This document shows, one piece after another, positions 1 to 10,378 of a stretch of DNA of 64,000 nucleotides. The notes below the pieces were generated by a model that worked only from the letters and a program-made list of their open reading frames with translations, was not told the origin of the DNA and did no database searches. Location: assembly GCA_003996215.1 (NCBI GenBank), contig QJPP01007526.1, forward strand, positions 992,001-1,056,000, in the 5' to 3' direction. Source of the DNA: Jaltomata sinuosa. Taxonomy: Eukaryota; Streptophyta; Magnoliopsida; Solanales; Solanaceae. The translations under genes and the position numbers were made by a program. Positions within the stretch are counted from its first letter, which is position 1. Each line of letters begins with the position of its first letter.

Positions 1-196
1 AAATATGTAAGTCTATCTCACCTCGAGTAGAGACGAGGTTGAAATAACAATACATAAAGTAAAAGATTTCTACACAAAAGCTTTCACATAAACGAGCTGA
101 TACTTTGAACATCTTTTACATTGATTATGTACTGTTTGTACTAGTGATGTATTACCTAAATTTTACTTGTAAATTAATATTTGTAGCGCTTATAAG
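1..196 (+). promoter_or_regulatory. 5' leader region of actin copy 1
   Basis: The last 100 bases before the start codon at 197 align by eye with the leader just upstream of copy 9 (52318-52417): both run from an 'gagctgat' block, through 'ctaaatt.tactt', to an 'aag' directly before ATG. This supports it as transcribed leader or leader intron. Plant actin genes usually have an intron in the 5' UTR ending close to the ATG. The window starts too late to show the promoter or the upstream leader exon of this copy. Confidence 0.5.
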
Positions 197-1618
197 ATGG
201 CTGATGGAGAAGATATTCAACCACTTGTCGTTGACAATGGAACTGGAATGGTCAAGGTTAGCAAAAAACTGCTTGCAATTCTTATTACGTACTCTCTATG
301 TGACTTACTGACGTACGACAACTGCGTTATTTGTTTCTTTAGGCTGGTTTTGCTGGGGATGATGCTCCAAGGGCAGTTTTTCCAAGTATAGTTGGCCGTC
401 CTCGTTACACTGGAGTCATGGTTGGAATGGGACAAAAAGATGCCTATGTTGGTGATGAAGCTCAGTCCAAAAGAGGTATTTTGACTCTAAAATATCCGAT
501 TGAACATGGTATAGTAAGCAACTGGGATGATATGGAGAAAATCTGGCATCACACTTTTTACAATGAGCTCCGAGTTGCTCCAGAGGAGCATTCCATTCTT
601 CTGACTGAGGCACCACTTAACCCCAAGGCAAATCGAGAGAAAATGACTCAAATCATGTTTGAGACATTCAATGTGCCAGCCATGTACATTGCAATCCAGG
701 CTGTTCTATCTCTTTATGCTAGTGGTCGTACAACTGGTAAGCAACACATATTGATAAGGAACATATACTAATTCTTTATGGATTTCTGTTACTAATTTTT
801 TTTTTTCAACTAGGCATTGTGCTCGATTCTGGTGATGGTGTGAGCCACACTGTCCCTATCTATGAGGGATATGCACTTCCCCATGCTATCTTGCGGTTAG
901 ATCTTGCTGGTCGTGATCTTACTGATTATCTCATGAAGATTCTCACAGAGAGAGGTTATTCATTCACCACTGCTGCTGAACGGGAGATTGTTCGTGATGT
1001 GAAGGAGAAGCTTGCGTATGTTGCACTTGATTATGAACAGGAGCTCGAGACTTCAAAGAACGGAAAGGATGTTGAGAAGAGCTATGAGCTTCCAGATGGA
1101 CAAATAATCACTATTGGTGCTGAGAGGTTCCGTTGCCCTGAAGTCCTCTTCCAGCCATCATTGATTGGAATGGAAGCATCCGGAATTCATGAAACAACCT
1201 ATAACTCAATCATGAAGTGTGATGTGGATATTAGGAGAGATCTATATGGAAACGTTGTGCTTAGTGGTGGATCAACTATGTTCCCTGGCATAACGGATCG
1301 TATGAGCAAGGAAATCACTGCTCTTGCTCCGAGCAGCATGAAGATCAAGGTTGTTGCGCCACCTGAGAGGAAGTACAGCGTCTGGATTGGTGGATCCATT
1401 CTAGCTTCCCTCAGTACTTTCCAACAAGTTAGTCTCCTTTTGCTTTTTTTTTCTGTTGTTGTTGTCACTGATCAATCAACCAATCGTCTACGTCTCAATC
1501 CCAAATAATTCATTCTCTTCTATGTATGTGCTAACTAGTACTTGCTTTGCAGATGTGGATAACGAAGGGCGAGTATGATGAATCCGGTCCAGCAATTGTC
1601 CATAGGAAGTGCTTCTAA
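197..1618 (+). CDS. Actin, copy 1 (canonical, intact)
   Basis: Cytoskeletal actin, which polymerises into filaments and hydrolyses ATP. Exons are 197-256, 343-736, 814-1427 and 1553-1618, all with GT/AG borders, giving 377 residues plus TAA, the standard plant actin length. The intron positions (after codon 20, within the Gly codon of RTTG, after FQQ) match plant actins. Both phosphate loops are present (DNGTGMVK near residue 13 and DSGDGVSH near 156), as are the catalytic Gln in IAIQAVLS, the methylatable His75 in YPIEHG and the C-terminal KCF. The usual Cys before the first Asp is Val (LVVDNG). This is the least diverged copy and the only one likely to be a conventional actin. It lies at the left edge of the array, about 13.4 kb before copy 2. 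Expression pattern cannot be read from sequence. Confidence 0.95.
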
Positions 1619-2390
1619 GAGTGGTTTTGAGAACTTTAATCCTCCCTAGTTAAATGAATTTTATTTGTTAGAGCTCTGTGTTGTGTAATGTGAATTTGTT
1701 TGGTAACAGAAGGATATATCTATGCCGTTTGGATTGGGAATTTTATTTAGTTTTGAATATGCTATGTGACACTATGTTATTGAATTTGCAAGCATAGAAT
1801 CTTGTTCATACACACTATTTACTTCTTTCAATTGACTATGCAAAGGCTTGCTTCTATGAGAACTAAAATGACGCGAACTCTTCATACACATTAAGCAATT
1901 AATAAACTCCTCTTGAAAATTGAAAATGGCGAACCAAAATGCCTTTGAAGAAGAGAGGCACTTTTGAAAGCACATAATCAAGCTGAGTAGTTTACAGACA
2001 CAAACTATTACGTGCGAAGTGCTCACGAGCATCTCAGAAGAAGGAATACAGAGTTCCTTGGTTTATATGGTGGGTAAAAGAGAAATATACCACGCTATAA
2101 CTATATCTAATCATCATACTACTAGTATGCACCAGCTTTTTGTGTACAAAGGATAAAGTTGCTATGGGGAGAGTGACAAATGATACTTGATGCTGCCTTT
2201 ACTACAGAAACAAACGAACACTTCATTATTGAGTGTGCTTATACTAAAGAGCTGTGACTGAAACAACTTCTATTTATCTATAAGAGCAGTGGAATCTGGT
2301 CTAAAGAGAATCTATATTTAGCGCGACATGAAAAATAAAAAAGAAGAGATGCAAAGGTCAACAAAAATGTATGGCGAATGAATACAAGTG
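1619..2390. other. 3' flank of actin copy 1, no gene seen
   Basis: This contains the 3' UTR and downstream sequence of copy 1. I see no open frame resembling a known protein and no clear transposon ends. The first 200 bases are T-rich, as expected for a plant 3' UTR. Confidence 0.5.
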
Positions 2391-2800
2391 ATACAATCTA
2401 TATCAGTCTGCATATATTGAATACAACTTGTATCAACCTGATATTCGTGGATACAATCTGTATTTCATCGAACACAGCCTGTATCAGCCAGTATAAACTT
2501 ATATCAACTTGTATGTATTAGAATGTATTCGTTGATACAACCTGTATTTTGTCGAATACAACCTGTATCAGCCCGTATTCTCCCTCTCTCTAACAGCTCT
2601 CCTCCCACTCTCTCTCAAATCTCGCTCGCCTCCCTCCTCTCTCTCCCAATCTCGCTCGCCTCTCTCCTCTCTATCAAACTGTATTCGTTGTATTTTGTTG
2701 AACATAGCCTGTATCAACTTGTATTCATCCAATCTCTAGCATATCTCCTCTCTCCCAAATCTCGCTCGCCTCTCTCCTCTATAAAACTATTGCTATGAAT
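2391..2800. repeat. Degenerate tandem repeats (TACAACCTGTAT type) and CT-rich repeats
   Basis: Between about 2391 and 2725 a unit of roughly 20-25 bases built around 'atacaacctgtatc' recurs many times with substitutions. It is interrupted by a pyrimidine-rich unit containing 'ctcgctcgcct' that occurs near 2622, 2651 and 2761. This is imperfect minisatellite-like DNA. The open frame across it is a by-product of base composition and not a gene. Confidence 0.65.
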
Positions 2801-3490
2801 TTTAAATATCCAAGCTATTTTTTTTTCCAAATGATCTGGGCATTTTCCTTTGGGATGGGAGGGCTTCCACTAGGGAAAGGCACCTGCCCTCCAATTTCTA
2901 TTCTTTGTTATCTGTATCGAACTTATCTGTTTCAAATGCGGAGTCATTCTTTCGTTTCAATAGAGCGAGAATCGCTTTTTTAAGAGTATACCGGAGCTAT
3001 TCTTTTAAATGATAATAAAAGTGGGGCAATAGTTGACTCTTCACACTTACCCCATCTCAGCTTCCATTGAAAATCTCGTCAATAAAATGACCAAAAACCG
3101 TTCGCTTCTTTTTCAATTTATCTAGTGAACATAGGCTTCGAGTGCGTACCACTATGACTGAGTCAAGCGGGCACCCGCTAATATGCGCTTCCATTCGCTT
3201 CCTTAAGCCATGTCCATACTAAAAGAGCTAAATCGGATGGTGACTAGATTCATTCCGTAGCACGAGATTCTGTAACTGCAAAAACGTCGACCCCTATTAC
3301 CGGTCTCGCATTTTAATCTGAGAAAGAAAGAGAGTCTCTCCCTAATGCCCTAAAGTTTCATCCCACGGATCTTGACTATGAAAAACAGAGAGATAGATCA
3401 CACCTAAAAGCTGTCATTTCTATTGAATATGATACCACATCCAATTTGATTGAACTCACGGATCCAATCGCCAAGGAAAGGCCAGTCTAC
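2801..3490. other. Organelle-like segment, possibly mitochondrial DNA inserted in the nucleus
   Basis: Composition shifts here to a more GC-balanced texture than the flanking AT-rich DNA, with stretches such as 'gagcgagaatcgc' and 'caagcgggcacccgc' typical of plant mitochondrial intergenic DNA. No complete gene is visible. The assignment rests on texture only; it could equally be an old nuclear repeat. A match to a Solanaceae mitochondrial genome would settle it. Confidence 0.3.
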
Positions 3491-3661
3491 TTAACCCTTA
3501 TAGTTGTCTAGTTATGCCCAAATAAGTCATTTTTGAAATTTCCTCTTATCAAAATAGGATAAATTGTCTCAAAACCCCTCCTCCTCCTCCTCCCTCCCCG
3601 AGTAATAAAAAAAAGGTTTCCTGGCAAATATCTAATGTAAAGAAGTCCTCAATATTTCGAT

Positions 3662-4565
3662 TTGACCCAAATTTCATCTTTCTTCAACGTAAATTTGGCC
3701 CCAAATTGTAGCAGAAATGCGAAAAAGAAGGTTTCTGCTGTCTGCTTCGCCGGCAAAAGATGGAATCGGGTCCTGATTGAAAACCCATCAGGCTTCAATG
3801 GCGGTGACAGTAAGTTCCCATTTCATACTAGCTCTGAAATTGCTTTTACAAACTCTTCAAATCCTAAGAATCAAACACAAAATTTTTGGTCTAGTTTTCA
3901 AACTGTGAAAAATGCTGATGATGCTGTTGCTTTATTCCGTCAAATGGTACTTGTCCGACCTCGACCTTCGATTAAGGATTTCACTGAATTGTTGAAGGTA
4001 GTTGCTAAGATTAAACACTATGCTGTTGTTATTCATATCTTCAAAGAAATGTGTACTTTGGGTATACCCTCTGACAGCTACACTTTTGCTATTTTGATGA
4101 ATTCCTATTGTCGATTGAGGAGAGTGGATTGTGGGTTTGCTGTTTTAGGAATATTCATCAAACTAGGTTATGAATCTAATGTAGTTGCTTACAATACACT
4201 GTTGAAGGGCTTGATCTTGTCTAATGAGATTACTGAGGCAGTAGAATTTTTCAAGAAGTTGGCCAGAGAAAAAGTTTGTGAACTTAGTCAATTCTCTTAT
4301 TCGACTCTCATTGGCTGGCTATGCAAGTACGGGCATACCCAAACAGCAGTTAATTTACTGAGAAGCATGGAAAGAGAAGGTCATGAACCTGACATTGTGT
4401 CTTATAACACCATAATTGACAGTTTATGTAAAGATCGAATGGTGGAAGAGGCTCACAACCATTTTACAAAAATGATTGAGAAAGGCATTCCTCCTGACAT
4501 TGTTTCATATAATACAATTATTCAAGGTTTTTCTAATTTTGGGCAGTGGGAACAGGTCAAGAAGC
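3662..4565 (+). pseudogene. P-class PPR gene, N-terminal half (start codon lost, C-terminus replaced)
   Basis: An open frame of about 300 residues with a Ser/Lys/Arg-rich N-terminus resembling an organelle presequence, followed by consecutive 35-residue PPR motifs, for example VSYNTIIDSLCKDRMVEEAH and the next repeat ending GIPPDI. PPR proteins of this type bind organellar RNA, and the sequence style resembles restorer-of-fertility-like PPRs. The expected start is TTG at 3662 and there is a stop at 3638, with no in-frame ATG between them; the first in-frame ATG lies about 90 residues in. After 'FGQWEQV' near 4560 the frame enters inverted sequence and ends at 4621. The C-terminal half lies downstream in opposite orientation. 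I infer a former intact PPR gene broken by rearrangement. Confidence 0.8.
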
Positions 4566-5339
4566 AACGAAAATATATGTGCATTAGGAGAGAAACCCTT
4601 AATCATTTCTTGCAAAAGTGAAAGTACCTCATGTAACTTATTTTTTCTAATAAATCCTTGCAAAATAACATCATAAGTAAGACTATTTGGTGGGCAACCA
4701 TTTTGCTTCATCTTTAACATCAAGTCTTTTGCTTCATCTAGCAAACCTTCCTGGCAAAAACCATTTATCATGGTAAAGTAAAACCTCAACACTGATATAT
4801 AATCCCTTGGAAGACACTGTATTGAACATATCACGTGCAATATCAAGCTTCCCTATTCTGCACAATCCGGCAATGACAATACTGTATATAGAACTGTCGA
4901 GGTCAGCACTCATCTTTTCCAGCTCTTGAAGGAACTCCAAAGCTTCTTCGACATGTCCATTCTTGCACAACCCATCTAACATAATGCAATAAGTATGGAA
5001 ATTGGGACTAAATCCTAAAACATGCATCTCATCATATACTTTTTGTGCATCGGAGAATCTGCCTACTCGAAGTAATCCCTGCAAAACAGTGGTGTATGTA
5101 ACAATTTCGGGTTTTAATTGTTGTAGAGGCATTTCTCTCTCTAGATGCATGGCTTCACCCATTTCCCCTCTTTTGCAATGACCATTGATTAGAATGTTGT
5201 AGCTAAACGTGGTAGGTTGAACACCCCTCTGAACCATGGAATCAAACACTTCTTTTGCTTCATGCATACGTCCTTGCAAACAGTACCCAAAGCTTCTTCG
5301 ACATGTCCATTCTTGCACAACCCATCTAACGTAATGCAT
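4566..5339 (-). pseudogene. P-class PPR gene, C-terminal half in inverted orientation
   Basis: Reading the minus strand from 5339 gives clear PPR motifs, such as TFSYNILINGHCKRGEMGEA and FHTYCIMLDGLCKNGHVEEA. Near 4790 the frame shifts: SSKGLYIS continues sensibly only in another frame, as FYFTMINGFCQEGLLDEAKD. There is no proper N-terminus, since the first residues before the motifs run into a duplicated block. This is the missing C-terminal part of the PPR gene at 3662, turned around. It is non-coding as it stands because of the frameshift and the missing start. Confidence 0.8.
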
Positions 5340-5434
5340 TAAGTATGGAAATCGGGACTGAATCCTAAAACATACATCTCATCATATACTTTCTGTGCAC
5401 CGGAGAATCTGCCTACTCGAAATAATCCCTGCAA
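4937..5434. repeat. Direct repeat pair, 148 bp (4937-5084 and 5287-5434)
   Basis: Both copies begin 'ccaaagcttcttcgacatg' and end 'taatccctgcaa', with only a few differences. The second copy ends exactly where the right arm of the inverted repeat begins. This suggests the duplication and the inversion arose in linked events. Confidence 0.85.
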
Positions 5435-5845
5435 GAAAAGATGAGTGCTGACCTTGACAGTTCTATGTACAGTATTGTCATTGCCGGATTGTGCAGAATA
5501 GGGAAGCTTGATATTGCACGTGATATGTTCAATACAGTGTCTTCCAAGGGATTATATATCACTGTGATGTTTTACTTTACAATGATAAATGGTCTTTGCC
5601 AGGAAGGTTTGTTAGATGAAGCAAAAGACTTGATAAAGATGGAGCAAAACGGTTGCCCACCAAATAGTCTTACTTATGATGCTATTTTGCGAAGATTTAT
5701 TAGAAAGAATAAGTTACATGAGGTACTCAAGAAATGGTTGACAAGGGTTTCTCTTCTAATGCACATTCATTTTGTTGCTGAAAATCTACCTTCAGCTGAA
5801 TCTACTCTGCTTGACATGATCGAGAGATTAAGGCCCAAAGATTGA
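5435..5845 (+). pseudogene. Second copy of the PPR C-terminal region, + strand
   Basis: An open frame from about 5441 to the TAA at 5845 carries PPR motifs (SMYSIVIAGLCRIGKLDIA, LTYDAILRRFIRKNKLHEV) and ends in SAESTLLDMIERLRPKD, which may be the natural C-terminus of the family. It has lost the N-terminal repeats and a plausible start. It forms the right arm of the inverted repeat with 4566-4919. Confidence 0.75.
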
Positions 5846-6312
5846 AAGTGAGTGCATATGTTGTTGTTGTTGGACAGGATCCAGCAGCCACATGGTGTGT
5901 TGCTTGTTCGAATTCTGCACCTCCCTGAAAAATGATCATTTCTTGTAGTTGGGGAAGAAGTGTCATACAAGTACAATTAGTCAATATAGTTCTTGCAAGG
6001 GACTAGCACCAACTATTTGTGCTTTATTTAGCATTAAAAGGGTGGAAGGGCATTGGAAGAAAAAGAAGAATCCTAAAATGACAACAATCTTGGTGATGTG
6101 AAATACATGAATCTGCTCATCCCCTATCAAATGGCAAACTTGAAACTTTCTAAAAGGTACGTTTTATCTCTTTGTTCTTCTATGCTAAAAGATCCAACAC
6201 TCAACTTATGATTTCCTCATAATTTACCTTTTAAGTATTTATGTGTAATTGCGGAGCAATTTTTCTTGTATTTAGTTGTTGAATGTGCATATCATTCTTC
6301 TTCTGGCAAATT
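5846..6312. other. Intergenic, no feature recognised
   Basis: No coding potential, repeat structure or transposon ends were recognised between the PPR remnant and the LINE insertion. Confidence 0.4.
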
Positions 6313-6330
6313 AAAGAGTGTAAAGGCCCA

Positions 6331-7003
6331 AAAGTACTTGAGGTTGCGAGGGAACTTCCCAAAAGTACCATGGAGGAGAATAATGTGTAATAATATTGGT
6401 TGTTTAGATTGAGATTAACTGCTCACTCAAGAAGATAGAGGCTGCATAAATGGGGTGTAACCAATGATACTGTGTGTTGTGCAACAATGAAAATGGAAGT
6501 GTAGAACACCTCTTTTTTCACTGTCACTACTCGTGTGCTATCTGGCAATGACTGTTGAAATGGATAGGAGTGTCTCTAGGAGCATTTGCCTGGGCTGAGG
6601 AATTTAAATGGGCGGAACAGAATGTGGCAGGAAAATCCAACAAAGCAGTGATCTTCAGAATGACTTTAGCAGGATGTATCCATCATTTATGGCTTGAAAG
6701 GAACCAAAAAATATTTCAAGATACTGCTTGATCAGGTGATGTTGTTATACGGAAGATAGCTCAAGACATCCATGTTTTTGGTTAGCCTATCCTAGGATAG
6801 CAGGAGAGCCGGGAAGTATACGTGGTTACCCGAAAATTGGTGCCTAGGAAGTAGTGCGGTAGCTATCAATTAACATGTTGGTGTATAGTTGCTTTCTTTT
6901 GTTTGTTATATTGGCTGTAGAATGGTGAGGCTTCTGCCTGTGTCGCGTCCTGTAAAGAATGTCCATATTTATTCCGTGGTAATATACAAATCAGTTACCA
7001 AAA
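6331..7003 (+). mobile_element. 5'-truncated LINE (non-LTR retrotransposon) with 18-bp target duplication
   Basis: The element is flanked by identical 18-base copies of 'aaagagtgtaaaggccca' at 6313-6330 and 7004-7021. Near 6440-6545 the broken + strand translation reads HKWGVTNDTVC, then a CxxC-type region, then EHLFFHCHYSCAIW, which is the zf-RVT domain at the C-terminus of plant LINE reverse transcriptases; AGCIHHLWLERNQKIF follows. Several frame breaks and stops are present. The 3' end is short and A-rich. Known LINE biology (5' truncation, variable-length target duplication) fits well. Confidence 0.85.
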
Positions 7004-7039
7004 AAAGAGTGTAAAGGCCCATACTTCTAATTATTACTA

Positions 7040-7191
7040 GGGAAAAGGGGCAAATATACCCCTCAACTTTGTGATTTAGAGAAGATATACACTCCGTTAA
7101 AAAGGTGGAGCAAATATACCCCTTTCCATAGACGGCAGGGGTATATTTGCTTTAAATCGCAAAGTTGAGGGGTATATTTGCCCCTTTGTCC
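7040..7191. mobile_element. MITE with Mutator-like features (9-bp target duplication)
   Basis: The 152-bp element has long terminal inverted repeats: the left end contains 'ggggcaaatatacccctc' and the right end its complement. It is flanked by the 9-base direct repeat 'ttattacta' at 7031-7039 and 7192-7200. A 9-bp duplication is the signature of Mutator-like transposases. Larger relatives lie at 44015-44602 and 62150-62964. Confidence 0.8.
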
Positions 7192-7250
7192 TTATTACTA
7201 TTATTTCTCAGACTGTGCTTTTAACATAAAGTCTCTATTGTCTCCCTCAT

Positions 7251-7376
7251 AATGCTGATGATGCTATTGCTTATTCCGTCAAATGGTTCTTGTACGATGT
7301 CGGCCTTCGGTTAAGGGCTTCACTGAATTGTTGAAGGTAGTTGCAAAGATTAAACACCATGCTGTTGTTATTCATA
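7251..7376 (+). pseudogene. PPR gene fragment, interrupted by a Helitron (continues at 13021)
   Basis: This segment aligns closely with 3911-4036 of the PPR gene, for example 'aatgctgatgatgct' and 'cactgaattgttgaaggtag', with small indels that break the frame. It stops at 'ttattcata', and the next bases of the original gene ('tcttcaaagaaat') reappear at 13021. Confidence 0.85.
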
Positions 7377-7599
7377 TTTCTATTATATAGAAATGTGAAG
7401 AATGGAACGACCAAGGGCAAAAGTGATATTAAATCTATATATAAGGGCAAAATTGTAACTATACTAGACATCATAAAGGTTCTTTGGTATCCGTGCACTC
7501 ATGCTCTAGCCAAGGCCCTATGTTCTCTCTAGAAGCATCTTCATCTCTCTCACTCATCCCATAAAAAAGATTTATCATCTGCATCAATCTTCATTGGTT

Positions 7600-9640
7600 T
7601 CTTCAGTTATGTGTTTCCAGGTATGCTTTTATTTGCTTTTTCGCCCAAATCTTCTTTAGTTAACTTCAAAATTTTCAATTTTGTCTGACCATTTTCTTCG
7701 TTTTTGTTTCTTGCTCTTAATCCGTCTTTATAGCATTATCTTTACTTTAAAGACTTTCAAAGACTGCTTGTTTCATTTTCTTAGTTAGATATTACAACTT
7801 TAGGTAGTTCCGAAAATGTCGAATTGATCAAAAAATTTCGAAATTGTATTTTCATCCTATCTTCTTGTATATCTTTCAATTATATCTCTCTTTTTTTATA
7901 GATTATGGATAATTGAGGTCTTTGTGTTCTCTTGTGCTCGTGTTTAATGATATAACAGAGCCTTGATCTTAGTATTGAGATTCACTCATTTAGCTCGAGC
8001 ATCAAGGCAAAGGCAGGAATTTGGTCTCTTTCTTGTGAAATATTCTTGCCAAATAAAAATATAGAACGACAGACATAAATAATATAGTTTCTGCATAATA
8101 TTATTTAGGTTTAGGTTATGCAAATTAAATTTCAAGAAAACAGACCTGATGTTCAATAAAACCCTTTTTGCTTACCAAAATACTATTAATACTTAAGTTA
8201 GGCTTTAGGTAAATACGATCTAATGTGGATATCCCAAAGTAAAGTGCTCTATATTTTTCATCGTCTTCTCCTGGTAAGAATATGATTAATGTTTTGTCTC
8301 TTACTTTTAGATTATTTACATTCTTTTTGTCTGATTGTAGTGTGTCTACCCCCTATAATTTATGAAGTATTCAAGTGATTTAGGCAATGAAATTGTCTTT
8401 ATTTATTGTTGGTGTTTGTATTGGATGGCTGGTGGAGCACTATTTGTTAAGGTGTTCCTGATGCTTAGTCACTTCGCATATACTTGCGCGTTTCTCTGCT
8501 TATTGAATAGCGTCGAAGTGTTAGGTTCGCTAAGTGTTGTCTGATGTTATGTTTGAGAGGCGTTGCACATGTTTGACCGCTTCTCTCTTTTGCTATATTT
8601 GAATATGAAGCCTTGCGAGCTCTTCTCTGTTACGGTTTTGTTTGTGTTTTTTTCTCCAGAAACTTATGTCTTCTTGTGCTTTTATCCTTGAGCTTTTGCA
8701 TATAGTCAAATTAAATGCTTATTAAATGCTGAAATGTCAATGTTCATCAAGAAGCTGTATATGCAATTTCTTCTCTTCTTGGATCAGATTGAAGAGCTGG
8801 GAGGTTAAGATTGATACTTCTATAATTATAAACTAATGAATGGATCATACTATGTTAAAATCTAATCTTGCCACATAGTAATCGTAGTTGGGGCTAAGTA
8901 TTCCAGAGTTTCATTAGTCACCTTACTCTTCCTGTCTGTTTGCACAATTTTGATGAAGTTTTGTACCCTTTTCTTTCTTTCATGGTGGATTCTTTTCATT
9001 GATCCTTGACAAATTCTGACCTTTATAACATGCACTGAGTTGTGATTGTATTTACAACCACACAATCATTCGGTGTATCTGATGTTTTTACAACAGATAC
9101 AATTTCAATATTCTTTGCATCATCAACACCTAAATCCTCATGATCAACAAACGATTGACCACTTGATTTCAGAGAAGAAGTTCGGGTAATAGTAACAATA
9201 CTCAACAAGTCATTCTGTACACTAAAATCTAGGAAGTTAAATCTGTCATTGTTCCAATGGAGGAGAAAAATCCACTCTTCATCTTCAGTTTTTTTTTTTT
9301 TTCCAGATACTCTAGGACTGCTCTTTGACTTTATTTCTCATCCTGGTATTGCGATTTCAGGTAAGCTTTTATCTCAATTTTTGCCCTAATTCTCTTTTGG
9401 TTCTTTTCAAATTTCCCAATTTCATGGCTTTTATGTTATTATTATGCCTAACTTACTCTTCAAAGTTCTTGGATATTCATTTCCTCCACTTTGTTTTACT
9501 TTTTCGTCTTTAATCTGTTCTTTTGCATGATTTTTATTTTTCTTCAGGCTTTCAAAGACTGCTTTTTCAGCTCTTTTCCTTTACTCTGTTGTGTGTTCTA
9601 ATTTCAGGTTTGCTTCTTTTTCATTTTTTGCTTGAATTTT
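7600..9640. repeat. Duplicated block inside the Helitron (about 7610-7790 and 9345-9600)
   Basis: Both blocks start at a splice-donor-like 'tttccag gtatgc' / 'tttcag gtaagc', continue with T-rich sequence, and share 'ctttcaaagactgctt' (7755 and 9547). The pattern resembles a leader exon followed by the start of its intron, so a captured 5' UTR region of a host gene is possible; this is inference. Confidence 0.5.
8000..9640. other. Helitron interior, no coding sequence recognised
   Basis: Short frames occur in this T-rich stretch on both strands but none carries a recognisable motif or codon pattern. Confidence 0.4.
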
Positions 9641-9664
9641 TTTTCGCTCTCTTTGTCGTCTTCT

Positions 9665-9770
9665 CTTTAACAGCCTCTCTACCTCCACGAGGTAGTGGTA
9701 AGATCTGCGTACAATTTATCCTTCCCAGACCCCACTTGTGGTACTTCACTGGGTATGTTGTTGTTGTTTG
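9665..9770 (+). mobile_element. SINE fragment of the Solanaceae TS type
   Basis: The order 'gcctctctacctccacgagg', 'ggtaagatctgcgtac', 'ccagaccccacttgtgg', 'actgggtatgttgttgttg' is the familiar 3' half of tobacco-type TS SINEs, including the TTG-repeat tail. The tRNA-like 5' promoter part is not evident. It lies within the Helitron. Confidence 0.8.
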
Positions 9771-10343
9771 TCTTCTTCTCTTTGCTTGATTGCTTGTCTT
9801 CTTAAGTTTGATCAATCATATCTTCCTCTGATAGAGCAGTAATAATTTTGAGCTCTTCTTTTGAGTTTGGGGACACTTATAAAGCCAAAAGAGATATAAA
9901 TACTGCTAAGAGAGTCTTTTGTCTACAAAGACCATGGGAGCTATACATTCTCTTAGCTGGAAGTTCCACTCTTTTGGTTAAGGATGCTGATTTGCTTGAC
10001 AACATCAGTACCATTATGATTATTGGAGTTTTGATAAACATCTCCTTCGAGCAATTATCTAAATGGGTTGTATCCTGGAATCTGTTATGTTATGGTAAAA
10101 CATAGCCTCTTTAACTACTTATCTGCACTTTAGGAAGTATGGAACTAAAACAAGATGCTCAAAAGCTGTCTTTTCGCTATTAAGGAAAAAATAAATGTGT
10201 TCTTAATAATGATGACATTATAGCTTAATGGAAAGAAATAAAGTATGAAATTCAATAGCAAATAGCCTATGCATTTTGTAGTAGTTATAACTGTTAGTGC
10301 TACTATTTAGATTCATTTTTTAATTCCTTCGTGCAGATGAATG

Positions 10344-10344
<1 letters not shown>

Positions 10345-10375
<31 letters not shown>
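10345..10375. repeat. Poly(C) run of about 31 bases
   Basis: An uninterrupted run of C, hence poly(G) on the minus strand, which could form G-quadruplexes. The exact length is liable to sequencing or assembly error. Confidence 0.85.

Positions 10376-10378
<3 letters not shown>

Larger units (their letters stand above)
4566..5777. repeat. Inverted repeat of PPR sequence, arms of about 350 bp
   Basis: The segment 4566-4919 is the reverse complement of 5435-5777 with scattered mismatches and small indels. The boundary is sharp at 'gaaaagatgag' (5435), matched by 'ctcatcttttc' ending at 4919. The spacer is about 515 bp. Transcription through both arms would give a long RNA hairpin. Confidence 0.85.

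Noticed and set aside
1199..1468. Minus-strand open frame across the end of actin exon 3, recurring at the same place in most copies
   Set aside because: It is the antisense shadow of conserved actin codons (recurring [11 protein letters not shown]). Its presence in every copy follows from the coding strand.
2523..2798. 91-codon frame over simple repeats
   Set aside because: Translation of the CT-rich and TACAACCTGTAT repeats; no protein features.
9523..9789. 88-codon frame rich in Leu and Phe
   Set aside because: It runs across T-rich DNA and into the SINE; hydrophobicity is due to base composition.
9848..10105. 85-codon frame inside the Helitron
   Set aside because: It begins at TTG, not ATG, and I recognise no domain with confidence; a weak likeness to PRA1-type N-termini (KRVFCLQRPWELY) is too short to support a call.
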